Assembly: GCF_011752935.1 (NCBI RefSeq)
Contig: NZ_VWWO01000003.1
Location: forward strand, 992,001-1,056,000
Source: Chitinophaga sp. Cy-1792
GTDB taxonomy: Bacteria; Bacteroidota; Bacteroidia; Chitinophagales; Chitinophagaceae
DNA length: 64,000 nucleotides
Reading direction: 5' to 3'
Below, one piece after another: positions 43,673 to 52,943 of the stretch. Position 1 is the first letter of the stretch. Each line of letters opens with the position of its first letter. The notes under the pieces are model-generated. The model saw only the letters and a list, made by a program, of their open reading frames with translations. It was not told the origin of the DNA and ran no database searches. The translations under genes were made by a program, and so were the position numbers.

Positions 43673-46600
43673 ATGAGATTATTTAAAAGATCGCTTGCGC
43701 TCCGGCTGCAAGCCTGGAATCCTATGCTCCTGCTGTTCGGTGTGTTGTTGTGCTGCAGCAGCGATAGCTATGCTAGTCAGAAAGCTCCACGGATAAGCCT
43801 GGACGTCACTAATCAGCCGCTGGAAATTATCTTCAGAAAGATGGAAGAGAAATCCGATTACACTTTCTGGTATAAACATGAAGTGCTGAAAAAAGCGGGC
43901 CCCGTTACTATCAGGGCTACCAACGAAGATATGTTGGTCCTCCTCGACAGAATCCTGAAAAATCAACCGCTTACCTATAGTGTTGATAAAAATATCATCG
44001 CTATTAAAGAGAAAATGAGCGAGAATGTAAATAGCGGCCCTTCTCCGGAGAACATCGTGCAGGCGCCTGTTTCAGGGCAGGTGGTCAGTGAAACAGGAGA
44101 ACCTGTTATCGGTGTTACCGTGAAGGTGAAGAACGGTACTGCCTATGCTACCACCAATGAAACCGGGCACTTCTCCATTAAGGCTGCTTCCGGAGATATA
44201 CTGGTGTTTTCTTCTATCGGTTTTCAGACAACAGAAGCCGCCGCCGGAAAGGGAACCGCCATGATGGTGACCATGAAACCCACGCAGGACAAGCTCTCTG
44301 AAGTGGTAGTGGTAGGTTATGGTACACAGAAGCGTGCCAATCTCACCGGCGCTGTTGCCACCGTAAGTTTCGACAAGGCCCTGGAAAACAGGCCTATCAC
44401 CAATCCCAGCCAGGCGCTGGCAGGGAAGGTGTCTGGTGTGTTCGTGAGTCAGAACTCCGGTTCTCCCGGCAGTGATGGTGCTACTATCCGCGTACGCGGC
44501 TACGGAACGCTGAATAATACAGACCCGCTGATATTGATTGATGGCATCGAAGGCCGCCTCGCTGAATTGAACCCTGCAGATATCGCCAGCATGACCATCC
44601 TCAAAGATGCGGCATCTTCAGCGATCTACGGCTCCAGAGGTGCTAATGGTGTCATACTGGTAACTACAAAGAAAGGTAGCTACAACTCAGATCCTGCCTT
44701 GTCTTACAACGGTTACTACGGTTTTCAGCAATTAGGCAGAAAATATGACCGTATCACCAACAGTGTGGAGTTCATGAATATCTGGAACAAAGCAGTGGTA
44801 AACAGTGGCGGCGATCCCCTCTTCCCGCAATCGGTGATCGATGCTTTCGCCAGTAATAACGATAAATACCTTTATCCAAATACAGATTTTTATAAAGAGA
44901 TCTTCCACACATCTCCCATTACTGAACATAATATCTCTGTAAAAGGTGGTTCTGCAAAACAGAATTATTATCTCTCTGCCAACTATCTCTCCCAGGATGG
45001 TATTATCAGGAATACAGACAGCAAACGCTATGGACTGAATTTCTCCATGAACAATAAGGTGAAGGACTGGCTGGAAATCGGCGGACGTGTCACCATTACC
45101 CGCAAGGAAACCAATAGCCCCTATAGCGGCATCGATCGTGTGTATTATATTTTGTCTAATGGCGGCTATCCGTTTATTGCGCCATATACTGCGGATGGTA
45201 AATTTGGCGCCACACAGGCACTGAAGCCTGATGGCTCGCCCATCGTAGATTCCCGGAACCCATTGCCAGACCTGTATAACGGTAAGCAGCTGTATGTAAA
45301 TAATTTCTTCAGGGGTACCTTGAATGCCACGGCTAATATCACAAAGGACCTTACCTTCAAAACGATGTTCACCGGACAATCCAACAATAACCGGCAGGAT
45401 AAATATAACCAGATGAACTACGTGTATACGGCTGCCGGACAACAAGGCAAGGTGTTGGATTATCCTTCGCAGATTTCCCCATACAGAGGTAATGATGAAG
45501 AATTCTACTGGGTGTATTACAATACCCTGAATTATACGAAGACGATCAACAAAGTACATAATATCGGCGCTATTGTGGGTATGCAGGCTGAATCCTATCA
45601 GCTGAAAGATATGTCTGCACAAAAATCAGATCCTCCTAAATCCGGTCTTAATGAAGTAGATGCAGGTACTACAAATGTGCAGGCATCCGGCAATACAACA
45701 GAGTGGAGTAATCTCGGTTATTTCGGCAGAATAAATTATAACTATCGTGAGAAATACCTGCTGGAAGGTAACCTGAGGGCAGATGCATCTTCCCGGTTTA
45801 AAGATGGTAACCGCTGGGGGTATTTTCCTTCTGTATCTGCCGGATGGGCCATGGAAAAAGAGAATTTTATCAGGAAAATTGCTGCAATCAGTCAGCTGAA
45901 ATTACGCGCCTCCTGGGGACAACTAGGTAACCAGAACATCGATAATAATTACCCATACATCAGTGCTGTTACACAAAACTACGGCACCAGCTACACGGTA
46001 GGCGGACAGTTTGCCCCTGGCGCCGCCATTGTTAACCTGGTAGATCCGAATATCAGTTGGGAAACCACTACCAGCACGGATGTAGGATTAGACATCGGCC
46101 TGTTCGATAATGCGCTCTCCTTCGAGTTGGATTACTTCAACAAAAACACAGATAATATACTGGTACAATTACCGATATCTTCTACCATGGGAGAGGTAAC
46201 AGCACCGATTCAGAATATAGGAAAGATGAATAACAAAGGATTTGAGTTTGCGGTGAACTACAGGTCAAAAGTCTATAATTCAGGCCTCAGTTATGCTATT
46301 GGTGCCAATGTTTCCTATATCAAAAACATTGTAACAAAGTTTCGTGAAGATGCACCGGATCAGTTGTACCTTATCCGCGACGGACAACCTTACAAAATGC
46401 TGTACGGATTTAAGTCAGTAGGTGTTTTCCAGAGCGATAAGGAAGCCTCTGACTATATGTATGCCAATGGTTATGTGCCAAAGGCGGGAGATATTAAGTA
46501 TGAAGATGTTAACGGTGACGGGAAACTGGATTACCGCGACAAACAATCGCTGGGTAATACCCTTCCCACCTGGACCTACGGCATTACACTGAATGTAAAC

Positions 46601-47047
46601 TATAAACACTGGAGTCTGAATGTGGTGACACAAGGCATGGCTGGTGTTTATGGCTATAACCAGAGTGCGTGGACGCAACCATTGGGCATATCCGGCGGCA
46701 CCTTGCTGACCCGCTGGCGCGATGCCTGGACACCGGACAACCATAGCACGACCTTACCACGTATTGTGGTGAACGATACCTGGAACCGCTATGAGTCCTC
46801 TTTCTGGGTACAGAATATGAGTTATTTGAAGATCAAAAATATTCAGTTGCTATATCAGTTGCCGGAATCATGGTTGAAATCAGTACATTTTAAAGGTGGA
46901 AGCATCTATGCCAATGTGCAGAATCTGCCATCATTCACAAAGAAAGGATATATAGGATTTGATCCTGAACAGAACACTTTTGCCAATGGTGGTGGTGTGT
47001 ATCCAACACCCGTTATTACATCTTTCGGTATCAACCTGCAACTCTAA
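43673..47047 (+). CDS. SusC/RagA-family TonB-dependent transporter with STN domain
   Basis: An 1124-residue outer-membrane transporter. Signal segment (to about residue 35), STN domain (about 40-105), carboxypeptidase-D-like domain (about 125-205), TonB box EVVVVGYGTQ (about 209-218), plug (SMTILKDAASSAIYGSRGANGVIL, split) and barrel to residue 1124 (ending SFGINLQL). It follows the anti-sigma gene by 68 nt and precedes SusD by 12 nt. The paralogue at 5463 is clearly different in the barrel, so the two import different substrates. Confidence 0.93.
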   Translation: MRLFKRSLALRLQAWNPMLLLFGVLLCCSSDSYASQKAPRISLDVTNQPLEIIFRKMEEKSDYTFWYKHEVLKKAGPVTIRATNEDMLVLLDRILKNQPLTYSVDKNIIAIKEKMSENVNSGPSPENIVQAPVSGQVVSETGEPVIGVTVKVKNGTAYATTNETGHFSIKAASGDILVFSSIGFQTTEAAAGKGTAMMVTMKPTQDKLSEVVVVGYGTQKRANLTGAVATVSFDKALENRPITNPSQALAGKVSGVFVSQNSGSPGSDGATIRVRGYGTLNNTDPLILIDGIEGRLAELNPADIASMTILKDAASSAIYGSRGANGVILVTTKKGSYNSDPALSYNGYYGFQQLGRKYDRITNSVEFMNIWNKAVVNSGGDPLFPQSVIDAFASNNDKYLYPNTDFYKEIFHTSPITEHNISVKGGSAKQNYYLSANYLSQDGIIRNTDSKRYGLNFSMNNKVKDWLEIGGRVTITRKETNSPYSGIDRVYYILSNGGYPFIAPYTADGKFGATQALKPDGSPIVDSRNPLPDLYNGKQLYVNNFFRGTLNATANITKDLTFKTMFTGQSNNNRQDKYNQMNYVYTAAGQQGKVLDYPSQISPYRGNDEEFYWVYYNTLNYTKTINKVHNIGAIVGMQAESYQLKDMSAQKSDPPKSGLNEVDAGTTNVQASGNTTEWSNLGYFGRINYNYREKYLLEGNLRADASSRFKDGNRWGYFPSVSAGWAMEKENFIRKIAAISQLKLRASWGQLGNQNIDNNYPYISAVTQNYGTSYTVGGQFAPGAAIVNLVDPNISWETTTSTDVGLDIGLFDNALSFELDYFNKNTDNILVQLPISSTMGEVTAPIQNIGKMNNKGFEFAVNYRSKVYNSGLSYAIGANVSYIKNIVTKFREDAPDQLYLIRDGQPYKMLYGFKSVGVFQSDKEASDYMYANGYVPKAGDIKYEDVNGDGKLDYRDKQSLGNTLPTWTYGITLNVNYKHWSLNVVTQGMAGVYGYNQSAWTQPLGISGGTLLTRWRDAWTPDNHSTTLPRIVVNDTWNRYESSFWVQNMSYLKIKNIQLLYQLPESWLKSVHFKGGSIYANVQNLPSFTKKGYIGFDPEQNTFANGGGVYPTPVITSFGINLQL

Positions 47048-47059
47048 AATGAACTAACT

Positions 47060-48589
47060 ATGAGAAGATATATCAGCATAATAATGGCTTTCACGCTATT
47101 AATTATCAGCAGTTGTAATAAATCTTTCCTCAACAAACAACCTGATGACCGTATTACCAGTGATAATTTCTGGAAAACAGAATCCGATGCCTTGCTGGCA
47201 TTATATGGTGTATACAACGTACTGCATGAAACAGCGGTGTATGGCTATGGAGGCGGTTTCGATGCCTGTTCACCCAATGCATACCAATGGGCATACTGGG
47301 AAGGAATGGAGCAGCAGGTGGGTAACGGTACTATTTCCGCCAATGATGGCGGTATCGTAAGCGATCGCTGGAGGCAATGCTATACCGGTATCAACCGCGC
47401 CAATACTTTCCTGGCAAATGTAGACAAGATTGCAATGGATGAAAAGGAGAAGACGCAGATGAAGGGAGAAGTGTATTTTCTGCGCGGTGTTTACTACGCC
47501 CTGCTGGCAAATACTTACGGCGGTGTTCCTGTTTTTACAAAAGTAATCACTGCAGATGAAGCCAGAACTTTTAAACGCAATACAGAAGAAGAAACCTGGG
47601 CACAGGTACACAGCGATTATGATGAAGCGATCAAGACACTGGCAACTACTGCTCCGGTGATGGGTAGGGCAACGCTTGGTGCTGCCTATGCCATGAAATT
47701 GAGGGCATATCTGTATGTATCCAACTGGGACAAGGTGCTGGAGTATGCAGATAAAATTGACGGACTGAATAAATACAGCTTGTTCCCGAGCTACCATGGC
47801 CTGTTTCAGCTGGCTAATGAAAACAATGCGGAAGTGATTTTTGACGTGGAATATATGGATGGTCCTTTCCAGCAGGGAAGCTATTTTGATCGCCACTGGC
47901 AGCCACAGAACATTAAATACGCCATCGATGGTTCCAATTCAGTTGCGCCGATCCAGAACCTGGTGGATGCCTATGAAACCATAGACGGCTCTCCCGTAAA
48001 TGCCACCAATCCATATTTGAATCGTGATCCCCGCCTGGACTTTACGGTGCTGCGCCCGGGAGCTTACTTCCAGGGACAGCTGTATCCCGTTGAAATTAAA
48101 AACCATACCGGCCAGAAAGTAGGTTTCGGTATTCGCAAATATACCATCGAAACACAACAGGTGGTAGCAGGGCAGGAGCCACTGAATTTTATCATTTACC
48201 GTTATGCTGATGTGTTGTTGTCGAGAGCGGAGGCGCTGATCGAGAAAGGAACGGATATTCCGCAGGCCTTGCAGCTGATTAACCAGGTACGTACTGGCCG
48301 AGCGGATGTGAAGATTAAGGCATTGGCGACCAATTTGTCTCAGACGGAAGCCAGGACGCAGTTACGCCACGAAAGACGGATAGAATTTGCACTGGAAGGC
48401 CTTTACTGGGATGATGTAAGAAGATGGGGGATAGGGAAAGATATTTACCCGATTCAGGTGCATGGCGCTGATGGCGCACTGATCGAAACTAAGTTTGCCT
48501 CCGGTTATAAAGACAAATCCAAATATCTGCCTATCTCAAATGATGAAATCTCAATAAATAAAAACCTGTTACAGAACGACGGATACTAA
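47060..48589 (+). CDS. SusD/RagB-family surface lipoprotein
   Basis: A 509-residue lipoprotein with lipobox IISSC (Cys about 19) then NKSFLNKQPDDRITSDNFW, and typical helical elements (KGEVYFLRGVYYALLANTYGGVP, split; RYADVLLSRAEALIEKG; LRHERRIEFALEGLYWDDVRR, split), so full length. Works as the lid of the SusC encoded 12 nt upstream. No enzyme or extra lipoprotein follows in the operon: a terminator sits 44 nt past the stop. Confidence 0.93.
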   Translation: MRRYISIIMAFTLLIISSCNKSFLNKQPDDRITSDNFWKTESDALLALYGVYNVLHETAVYGYGGGFDACSPNAYQWAYWEGMEQQVGNGTISANDGGIVSDRWRQCYTGINRANTFLANVDKIAMDEKEKTQMKGEVYFLRGVYYALLANTYGGVPVFTKVITADEARTFKRNTEEETWAQVHSDYDEAIKTLATTAPVMGRATLGAAYAMKLRAYLYVSNWDKVLEYADKIDGLNKYSLFPSYHGLFQLANENNAEVIFDVEYMDGPFQQGSYFDRHWQPQNIKYAIDGSNSVAPIQNLVDAYETIDGSPVNATNPYLNRDPRLDFTVLRPGAYFQGQLYPVEIKNHTGQKVGFGIRKYTIETQQVVAGQEPLNFIIYRYADVLLSRAEALIEKGTDIPQALQLINQVRTGRADVKIKALATNLSQTEARTQLRHERRIEFALEGLYWDDVRRWGIGKDIYPIQVHGADGALIETKFASGYKDKSKYLPISNDEISINKNLLQNDGY

Positions 48590-48633
48590 CGGAAGTACCA
48601 GGTAAAGAATTTAATGACTATACAGAAATGAAC

Positions 48634-48664
48634 AGCTGGCTTATTCTTGAGCCAGCTTTTTTTG
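48634..48664 (+). terminator. Rho-independent terminator after SusD
   Basis: AGCTGGCT-tattcttg-AGCCAGCT followed by TTTTTTTGTT: an 8-bp perfect stem with an 8-nt loop and a strong T-run, ending the second SusC/SusD operon. Confidence 0.85.
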
Positions 48665-48773
48665 TTGAATTTGTGATAATAAATATTTCACCATATTTAT
48701 CTATATTGTCAGGTGATCAGTTTGTCTGGTGGTATTTAATGGGAAAGCGTAAACTTTATTAAATATTCTATTC

Positions 48774-49508
48774 ATGAGATTTTTTCTATTTGTCTTCTTG
48801 TTGTGGTCAATGACGTTATCTGCTGCCCCATTCCACAATAAGAAAATAGTCGTATTCGGATCTTCAGTTGCCATGGGGTGGGGATCAACCAACAATAATC
48901 AGGGATGGGCTTTTCGTTTAGGTAATGCATTGGCTACAAAGGGATATACACTCGTAAATAAGAGTATTCCCGGTAATAATACACAGGCCCTGATAGGCCG
49001 CTTTGAAAGAGATCTTTTGCCTGAGAAACCAGAAATTTGTGTGATCGCTTTAGGATTAGGCAATGAAGGAATTGCAAAGCAATCAACAAAGGAGGGAAAG
49101 GATTCTGTTTACAATCACTTCGTAAATGGAATTAATACGCTGATAGCAATGTGTAAGAAAGCCGGTATTATACCCGTTGTTACTGGATGTTATCCGGCTA
49201 ATATATTTAATGCAGATGATTATGCTTTCGTAAAAAAATTTAATGCCATGATGAAAAATTCAGGAACGCCTTTTATTGACTTGTTAGAAGCAGTAGATGA
49301 TGGTTCCGGACATTTCAAAGAAGGGATGTACCACGACGCGCTGCATCCGAATGACGCAGGGCATGAGGCTATGTTCCAGGGGATTCCGCTGGGAATATTT
49401 GATACACTGGATGATGGATTACAAAAACAAAGCGCCTTTTTGAAAGGTGGTGATAGGAAGAATTTATCCGGAAATTACGTAGCAGCCTGCGTCCGGGTCT
49501 GTAAATAA
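48774..49508 (+). CDS. Exported SGNH/GDSL-type hydrolase
   Basis: A 244-residue protein with a signal peptide (1-18, ending LSAAP). VVFGSSVAMGWG (about 26-37) is the block-I motif, with serine 31 as probable nucleophile (GSS in place of GDS). ALGLGNEG supplies block III, and DALHPNDAGHEAM (about 188-200) the catalytic Asp/His pair. The fold removes acyl groups from sugars, lipids or peptidoglycan. It begins 109 nt after a terminator, so has its own promoter, and is followed after 6 nt by the HARE-domain gene. Substrate unknown. Confidence 0.82.
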   Translation: MRFFLFVFLLWSMTLSAAPFHNKKIVVFGSSVAMGWGSTNNNQGWAFRLGNALATKGYTLVNKSIPGNNTQALIGRFERDLLPEKPEICVIALGLGNEGIAKQSTKEGKDSVYNHFVNGINTLIAMCKKAGIIPVVTGCYPANIFNADDYAFVKKFNAMMKNSGTPFIDLLEAVDDGSGHFKEGMYHDALHPNDAGHEAMFQGIPLGIFDTLDDGLQKQSAFLKGGDRKNLSGNYVAACVRVCK

Positions 49509-49514
49509 GATTTC

Positions 49515-50558
49515 ATGGAGAACTGCCATTTTGTTATATTAGTACCTATGGGAATGACATTAAATGACGCTATAATAACCTCGCTTGAAGAAATTACGAA
49601 CCCTGCTAATTATATGGAGGTTTACAAGAGAATCAAGGAGAAGAATTACTACGATTTTAAAGATTCAAAAACGCCTGCATCTACCGTTTCTGCGTCACTA
49701 GGTAATTTTATTCGCAACAGGGATTCCCGGGTAAAAAGAATTCCGCAGAAAGGGGGAAACTATACTTATTTTCTGACAAAATACGAAAGTGAGATAAGCA
49801 TAGAGGCATTAGCTACCGTGGATGGCCTGGAGCTCTCCAATGGGGTATCTTTGCCAACTACTGCCAATGCCAGAACGTTCGATGAAAGAAGTCTGCATAA
49901 ATTGTTAAGTAGCTTCCTTCATTCCACAGGTATTAGTTCCAAGACGATATTCCATGAGCAGTCAAATTCTAAAGATAGCCACCAGAAATGGATTCATCCG
50001 GATATGATCGGGATAAGATTCCTGAATTTACATACACAAACCAGTCAGGCATTCCTTAAGGCAATTAACAGCCTGGGCACGTTCGAGTTGAGCGCCTATG
50101 AAATAAAAAAGGAAATTAAAACGGATTACGAACTAAAGAAATGTTTTTTTCAGGCAGTTTCCAATTCCAGCTGGGCTAACTATGGTTACCTGGTCACCTT
50201 TGAACTTAGCGATGTGCTGATGGACGAGGTCAAACGATTGAACCAGGCCTTTGGAATAGGCATTATACGGTTAAGCAGTAACCCGTTCGAAAGTGAGATC
50301 ATTCTTCAGGCCAAGTATAAAGAGTTGGATTTTGTTACTATTGATAAGCTTTGCAAAATTAACCCTGAATTTGAGCGGTTTATTGAACACGTAGAAAAAT
50401 ACATCACCGCCGATGCCAGGTATACATCTGCCCTGAATAAGGAACTGACTAATTTTTGTGATTCCTTTTTCATCACGGAAACAGAATCTGAAGCCTATTG
50501 TAAGGAAAAAAATATACCACTGGAAAAATTGCTGGAAGAAAATTTGATAGCAAACTAA
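49515..50558 (+). CDS. HARE-HTH domain protein with restriction-endonuclease-like C-terminal domain (COG2958-like)
   Basis: A 347-residue protein. About residues 14-95 match the HARE winged helix (MTLNDAIITSLEEITNPAN, then YKRIKEKNYYDFKDSKTPASTVSASLGNFIR, split), a module that recognises DNA base modification or local DNA structure in chromatin and restriction proteins. From about 155 a domain has KWIHPDMIGIRF, FELSAYEIKKEI and CFFQAVSNSSWANYGYLVTF, an HPD...YExK pattern as in PD-(D/E)xK endonucleases. The start may be the ATG at 49554. It follows the SGNH gene by 6 nt, yet no methylase or helicase is near, so a role in defence is only inferred. Confidence 0.68.
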   Translation: MENCHFVILVPMGMTLNDAIITSLEEITNPANYMEVYKRIKEKNYYDFKDSKTPASTVSASLGNFIRNRDSRVKRIPQKGGNYTYFLTKYESEISIEALATVDGLELSNGVSLPTTANARTFDERSLHKLLSSFLHSTGISSKTIFHEQSNSKDSHQKWIHPDMIGIRFLNLHTQTSQAFLKAINSLGTFELSAYEIKKEIKTDYELKKCFFQAVSNSSWANYGYLVTFELSDVLMDEVKRLNQAFGIGIIRLSSNPFESEIILQAKYKELDFVTIDKLCKINPEFERFIEHVEKYITADARYTSALNKELTNFCDSFFITETESEAYCKEKNIPLEKLLEENLIAN

Positions 50559-50608
50559 AAGCTATTGTTATCTACTCTTCTTAAAAAAATCTTCGATTGT
50601 TATAAATT

Positions 50609-50637
50609 AAAAGGCACCGCACAAGCGGTGCCTTTTA
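50609..50637. terminator. Terminator between HARE gene and amidohydrolase
   Basis: AAAAGGCACCGC-acaa-GCGGTGCCTTTT, a perfect 12-bp stem usable in both directions, between convergent genes. Nearly identical to the terminators at 14424, 53562 and 54476. Confidence 0.85.
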
Positions 50638-50675
50638 GCTGCCTGAACTAAAAGCTTCCTATAAACCTGGCAGGG

Positions 50676-51632
50676 TTAATCTCTAATATTTATTAATTGT
50701 GCTGCGTTTTGTCCGGCTATCTTTTCTACTTCTTCCATGGACAACGGTATACTATCAAGAAACTGCCTGCCTGCTTCGTTCGTACTAAATGGATAATCTA
50801 CCGAAAACATAATATTATCAATACCGAAAGTCTCCAATGCGGTAAAGAATGGAGGTAGCGTAAAAATCCCGCTGGTGGTGATATATACCTGATCACGAAG
50901 GGTCTGGCTGATTGTCCGCTGGTGATAGCTGTTGCTGTTGACCGGAAATTTTTCATCTAACCTCGACATCATCATCGGAATCATTTCCCCCATATGTCCA
51001 ATAATAAGCTTGAGCTGCGGATAGCGGTCCAGAGTGCCGGTAATAATCAAACGTAATACCTGCAGGGCTGTTTCTGAATGCCAGCCCCAGCCGCCGCATC
51101 CCAGCATGATACCTGTTGATCCGGGCAAATCATTGTAATATGCTCCCGCAACGGCAGCAGGAGGAAGACCAGGATGTAGGTACAGTGGGATTTGGAGCTG
51201 TTCTGCTTTCGCTAATAATGGCCTGAATTCCGGCAGGTCCAGGAATTTACCGTTGGTAAGTCCGTTGATCATTGCTCCGCAGAAAGAATGTTCTTCCCTG
51301 GCTCTTTCCAGCTCCAACGCAGCAGCTTCAGGTAAACACATGGGTAAGTGTGCGAATGCTTTAAATCGGGTAGGGTGGAGGGCAATTTGCGAAGCCACGA
51401 AATCATTATAGGAGGAAGCGAATTGTATCGCTTCTGCTGCGGGTAAGCTCTCGGCTCCCCGGCCTACAATAGATAATACTTGTATATCAATACCGTTATC
51501 GTTCATAGACTGTAAACGGGTTTCAGTAATGTCTCCGAGTCTGGCCAGTGCATCTTTTGGAAAAGGCCACTGCTGAATCTGCTGGGAAAATGGAGCTAAG
51601 GAGATATGCTCTTCCAATGTTATAATACGCAT
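50676..51632 (-). CDS. Amidohydrolase-family (Amidohydro_2) metal-dependent hydrolase/decarboxylase
   Basis: A 318-residue TIM-barrel protein. The first metal motif is E-x-H (LEEH, Glu7 and His9) instead of H-x-H, as in the gamma-resorcylate and 2,3-dihydroxybenzoate decarboxylase branch. Further ligands are LHPG (His153), GHMGE (His213) and SVDYPFS (Asp279). Its size and motifs make a decarboxylase of an aromatic acid or related metal-dependent hydrolase likely. It is 68 nt downstream of a Crp/Fnr regulator gene read in the same direction, and an FNR-like site lies between the two. Exact substrate unknown. Confidence 0.82.
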   Translation of the reverse strand: MRIITLEEHISLAPFSQQIQQWPFPKDALARLGDITETRLQSMNDNGIDIQVLSIVGRGAESLPAAEAIQFASSYNDFVASQIALHPTRFKAFAHLPMCLPEAAALELERAREEHSFCGAMINGLTNGKFLDLPEFRPLLAKAEQLQIPLYLHPGLPPAAVAGAYYNDLPGSTGIMLGCGGWGWHSETALQVLRLIITGTLDRYPQLKLIIGHMGEMIPMMMSRLDEKFPVNSNSYHQRTISQTLRDQVYITTSGIFTLPPFFTALETFGIDNIMFSVDYPFSTNEAGRQFLDSIPLSMEEVEKIAGQNAAQLINIRD

Positions 51633-51681
51633 AGCTGAATGATTTATGCAATAAATGTCCAGCTATCGGTGGGCAGTTTTG

Positions 51682-51695
51682 TTGATCCTGATCAA
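51682..51695. promoter_or_regulatory. Perfect FNR-type palindrome TTGATCCTGATCAA
   Basis: The 14-bp palindrome TTGAT-CCTG-ATCAA matches the classical FNR/Crp-type site TTGAT-N4-ATCAA at all ten defined bases. It lies 49 nt upstream of the amidohydrolase start and 4 nt past the stop of the Crp/Fnr-family gene, so it is well placed to let that regulator control its neighbour. A second inverted repeat, AATTAAA-ctgccga-TTTAATT (51698-51718), overlaps the regulator's last codons. Confidence 0.6.
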
Positions 51696-51699
51696 TAAA

Positions 51700-52269
51700 T
51701 TAAACTGCCGATTTAATTCTGCTAAGTGCCTCCTGTGTAATATTGAGATAATTCGCTACCAGCTTATTTGGTAAGCGTAAGACCATTTCCGGGTTTTCCT
51801 CCAGTAATAGCTGATAGCGCTCGCGTGGGTTTAACGTAATAAAATCTTCCAATCTGCGGGTATTGATAATATAGGCATCTTCCAGGAAAGAGCGGTAAAA
51901 TTTTTCCCACGCCGGAATGGTGTTGAGCAGCTGGTAAAAATCTTCCCGGTGTATATAAAGTAATTCAGATGACTCAATGACTTGTGTCGATTCTTTCAGC
52001 AAGGTACCGCCAATAAAAGAGGTTAAGGAAGTAGAAAAAGAATTTTCAAAAGCAAACCGTCGGGTAGCTTCCCTGCCGTCTGGTTTGATAAAAAACACCC
52101 GAAGGCATCCTTTATTGATGAAAAACATGCGCCGTGAAGTTTCACCTGCACGGGCGATCAGCTCATTCTTTTTAGCCTCCAACAGATGAAAGCAGGAAAG
52201 TAGCTGTTCCAGGTCGGCTTCGCTTAATGCAACTCTTCCTTTAATAAATTTAGTCAGCTGTTCATACAT
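51700..52269 (-). CDS. Crp/Fnr-family transcriptional regulator
   Basis: A 189-residue protein: cyclic-nucleotide-binding beta roll (about 20-120; IARAGETSRRMFFINKGCLRV) and a C-terminal winged helix (about 140-189; LPNKLVANYLNITQEALSRIK). No N-terminal cysteines for an iron-sulfur cluster, so it is a Crp-like rather than oxygen-sensing FNR. Short, like many Bacteroidota members. It immediately precedes the amidohydrolase gene and the FNR-like palindrome, which may be its operator. Confidence 0.88.
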   Translation of the reverse strand: MYEQLTKFIKGRVALSEADLEQLLSCFHLLEAKKNELIARAGETSRRMFFINKGCLRVFFIKPDGREATRRFAFENSFSTSLTSFIGGTLLKESTQVIESSELLYIHREDFYQLLNTIPAWEKFYRSFLEDAYIINTRRLEDFITLNPRERYQLLLEENPEMVLRLPNKLVANYLNITQEALSRIKSAV

Positions 52270-52329
52270 ACCTGGTGATTTAAAAAAGTGATCATAGGCT
52301 GTGAGTGATGAGCGCCTTGGTACTGCTAT

Positions 52330-52845
52330 TTATTTCTCAGACAATTCCCGCTGAAGCCCTCTTCGTTTGTCCTGTGCCTCCTTCTTTTTATTGGCGGCAC
52401 TTAGCGCTTCGTTATACTCCTGCATCCTGTCTGTATATTGCTTTTGTTTTTTATCGTTATGTTCCATGATCACTCCTGTTATTGCCATACCAATTAAGAT
52501 TAGGGAAAGATAGCCGAAGAATGGATTGGCTGCTAGTTTCCCGGTAGCAATAAAGCATGTAAAATATTCACCAATCAAACCGACTAATATCAAGCCTACC
52601 GAAACTACATAGGGAAAGACTACAAAAGATGGATGGTCTGGTTCAGTGGGATAAACTACTTCCGTCATATCTACTTCTTCTTCCGCTGCTGTTATTGTCT
52701 TTGGCTTCGCTTCTTCAGTAATAGAAGGAGGGGGAAGCATAAAAAGAGCATTACAATAATTGCATTGAGCCAGGTCATTGCGTTCAGGAATGAGTTTTAC
52801 ATCGGAACTACCACATTGAGGACAGGTTAGCGCAAGCATTTCCAT
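52330..52845 (-). CDS. Zinc-ribbon membrane protein, tandem copy A
   Basis: A 171-residue protein. It begins MEMLALTCPQCGSSDVKL with paired cysteines at 8/11 and 28/31 (a rubredoxin-like zinc ribbon), then an acidic linker (AEEEVDMTEVVYPTEP), two transmembrane helices (about 73-92 and 105-130) and a basic tail (NKKKEAQDKRRGLQREL). It is almost identical in residues 1-38 to the neighbouring gene, and the upstream DNA is shared too, so it arose by tandem duplication. Function unknown. Confidence 0.75.
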   Translation of the reverse strand: MEMLALTCPQCGSSDVKLIPERNDLAQCNYCNALFMLPPPSITEEAKPKTITAAEEEVDMTEVVYPTEPDHPSFVVFPYVVSVGLILVGLIGEYFTCFIATGKLAANPFFGYLSLILIGMAITGVIMEHNDKKQKQYTDRMQEYNEALSAANKKKEAQDKRRGLQRELSEK

Positions 52846-52943
52846 GAATATAAAAGAGATAAGGTTGATATAAAGTTAACAATCCTTTATTTAGAATAAA
52901 TATGAATCAATAGCAAGATACTTCTTATAATGTGGTTTGAACA

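Noticed and set aside
5463..48589. Either SusC/SusD locus as a polysaccharide utilisation locus
   Set aside because: No glycoside hydrolase, polysaccharide lyase, carbohydrate esterase cluster or sulfatase is coded beside either pair; the single SGNH hydrolase has its own transcript after a terminator.
51698..51718. Second inverted repeat AATTAAA...TTTAATT as a regulator site
   Set aside because: It overlaps the last codons of the Crp/Fnr gene and is mostly A/T, so it is weak evidence. The similar TGCCG-centred repeat at 17612 is probably coincidence.
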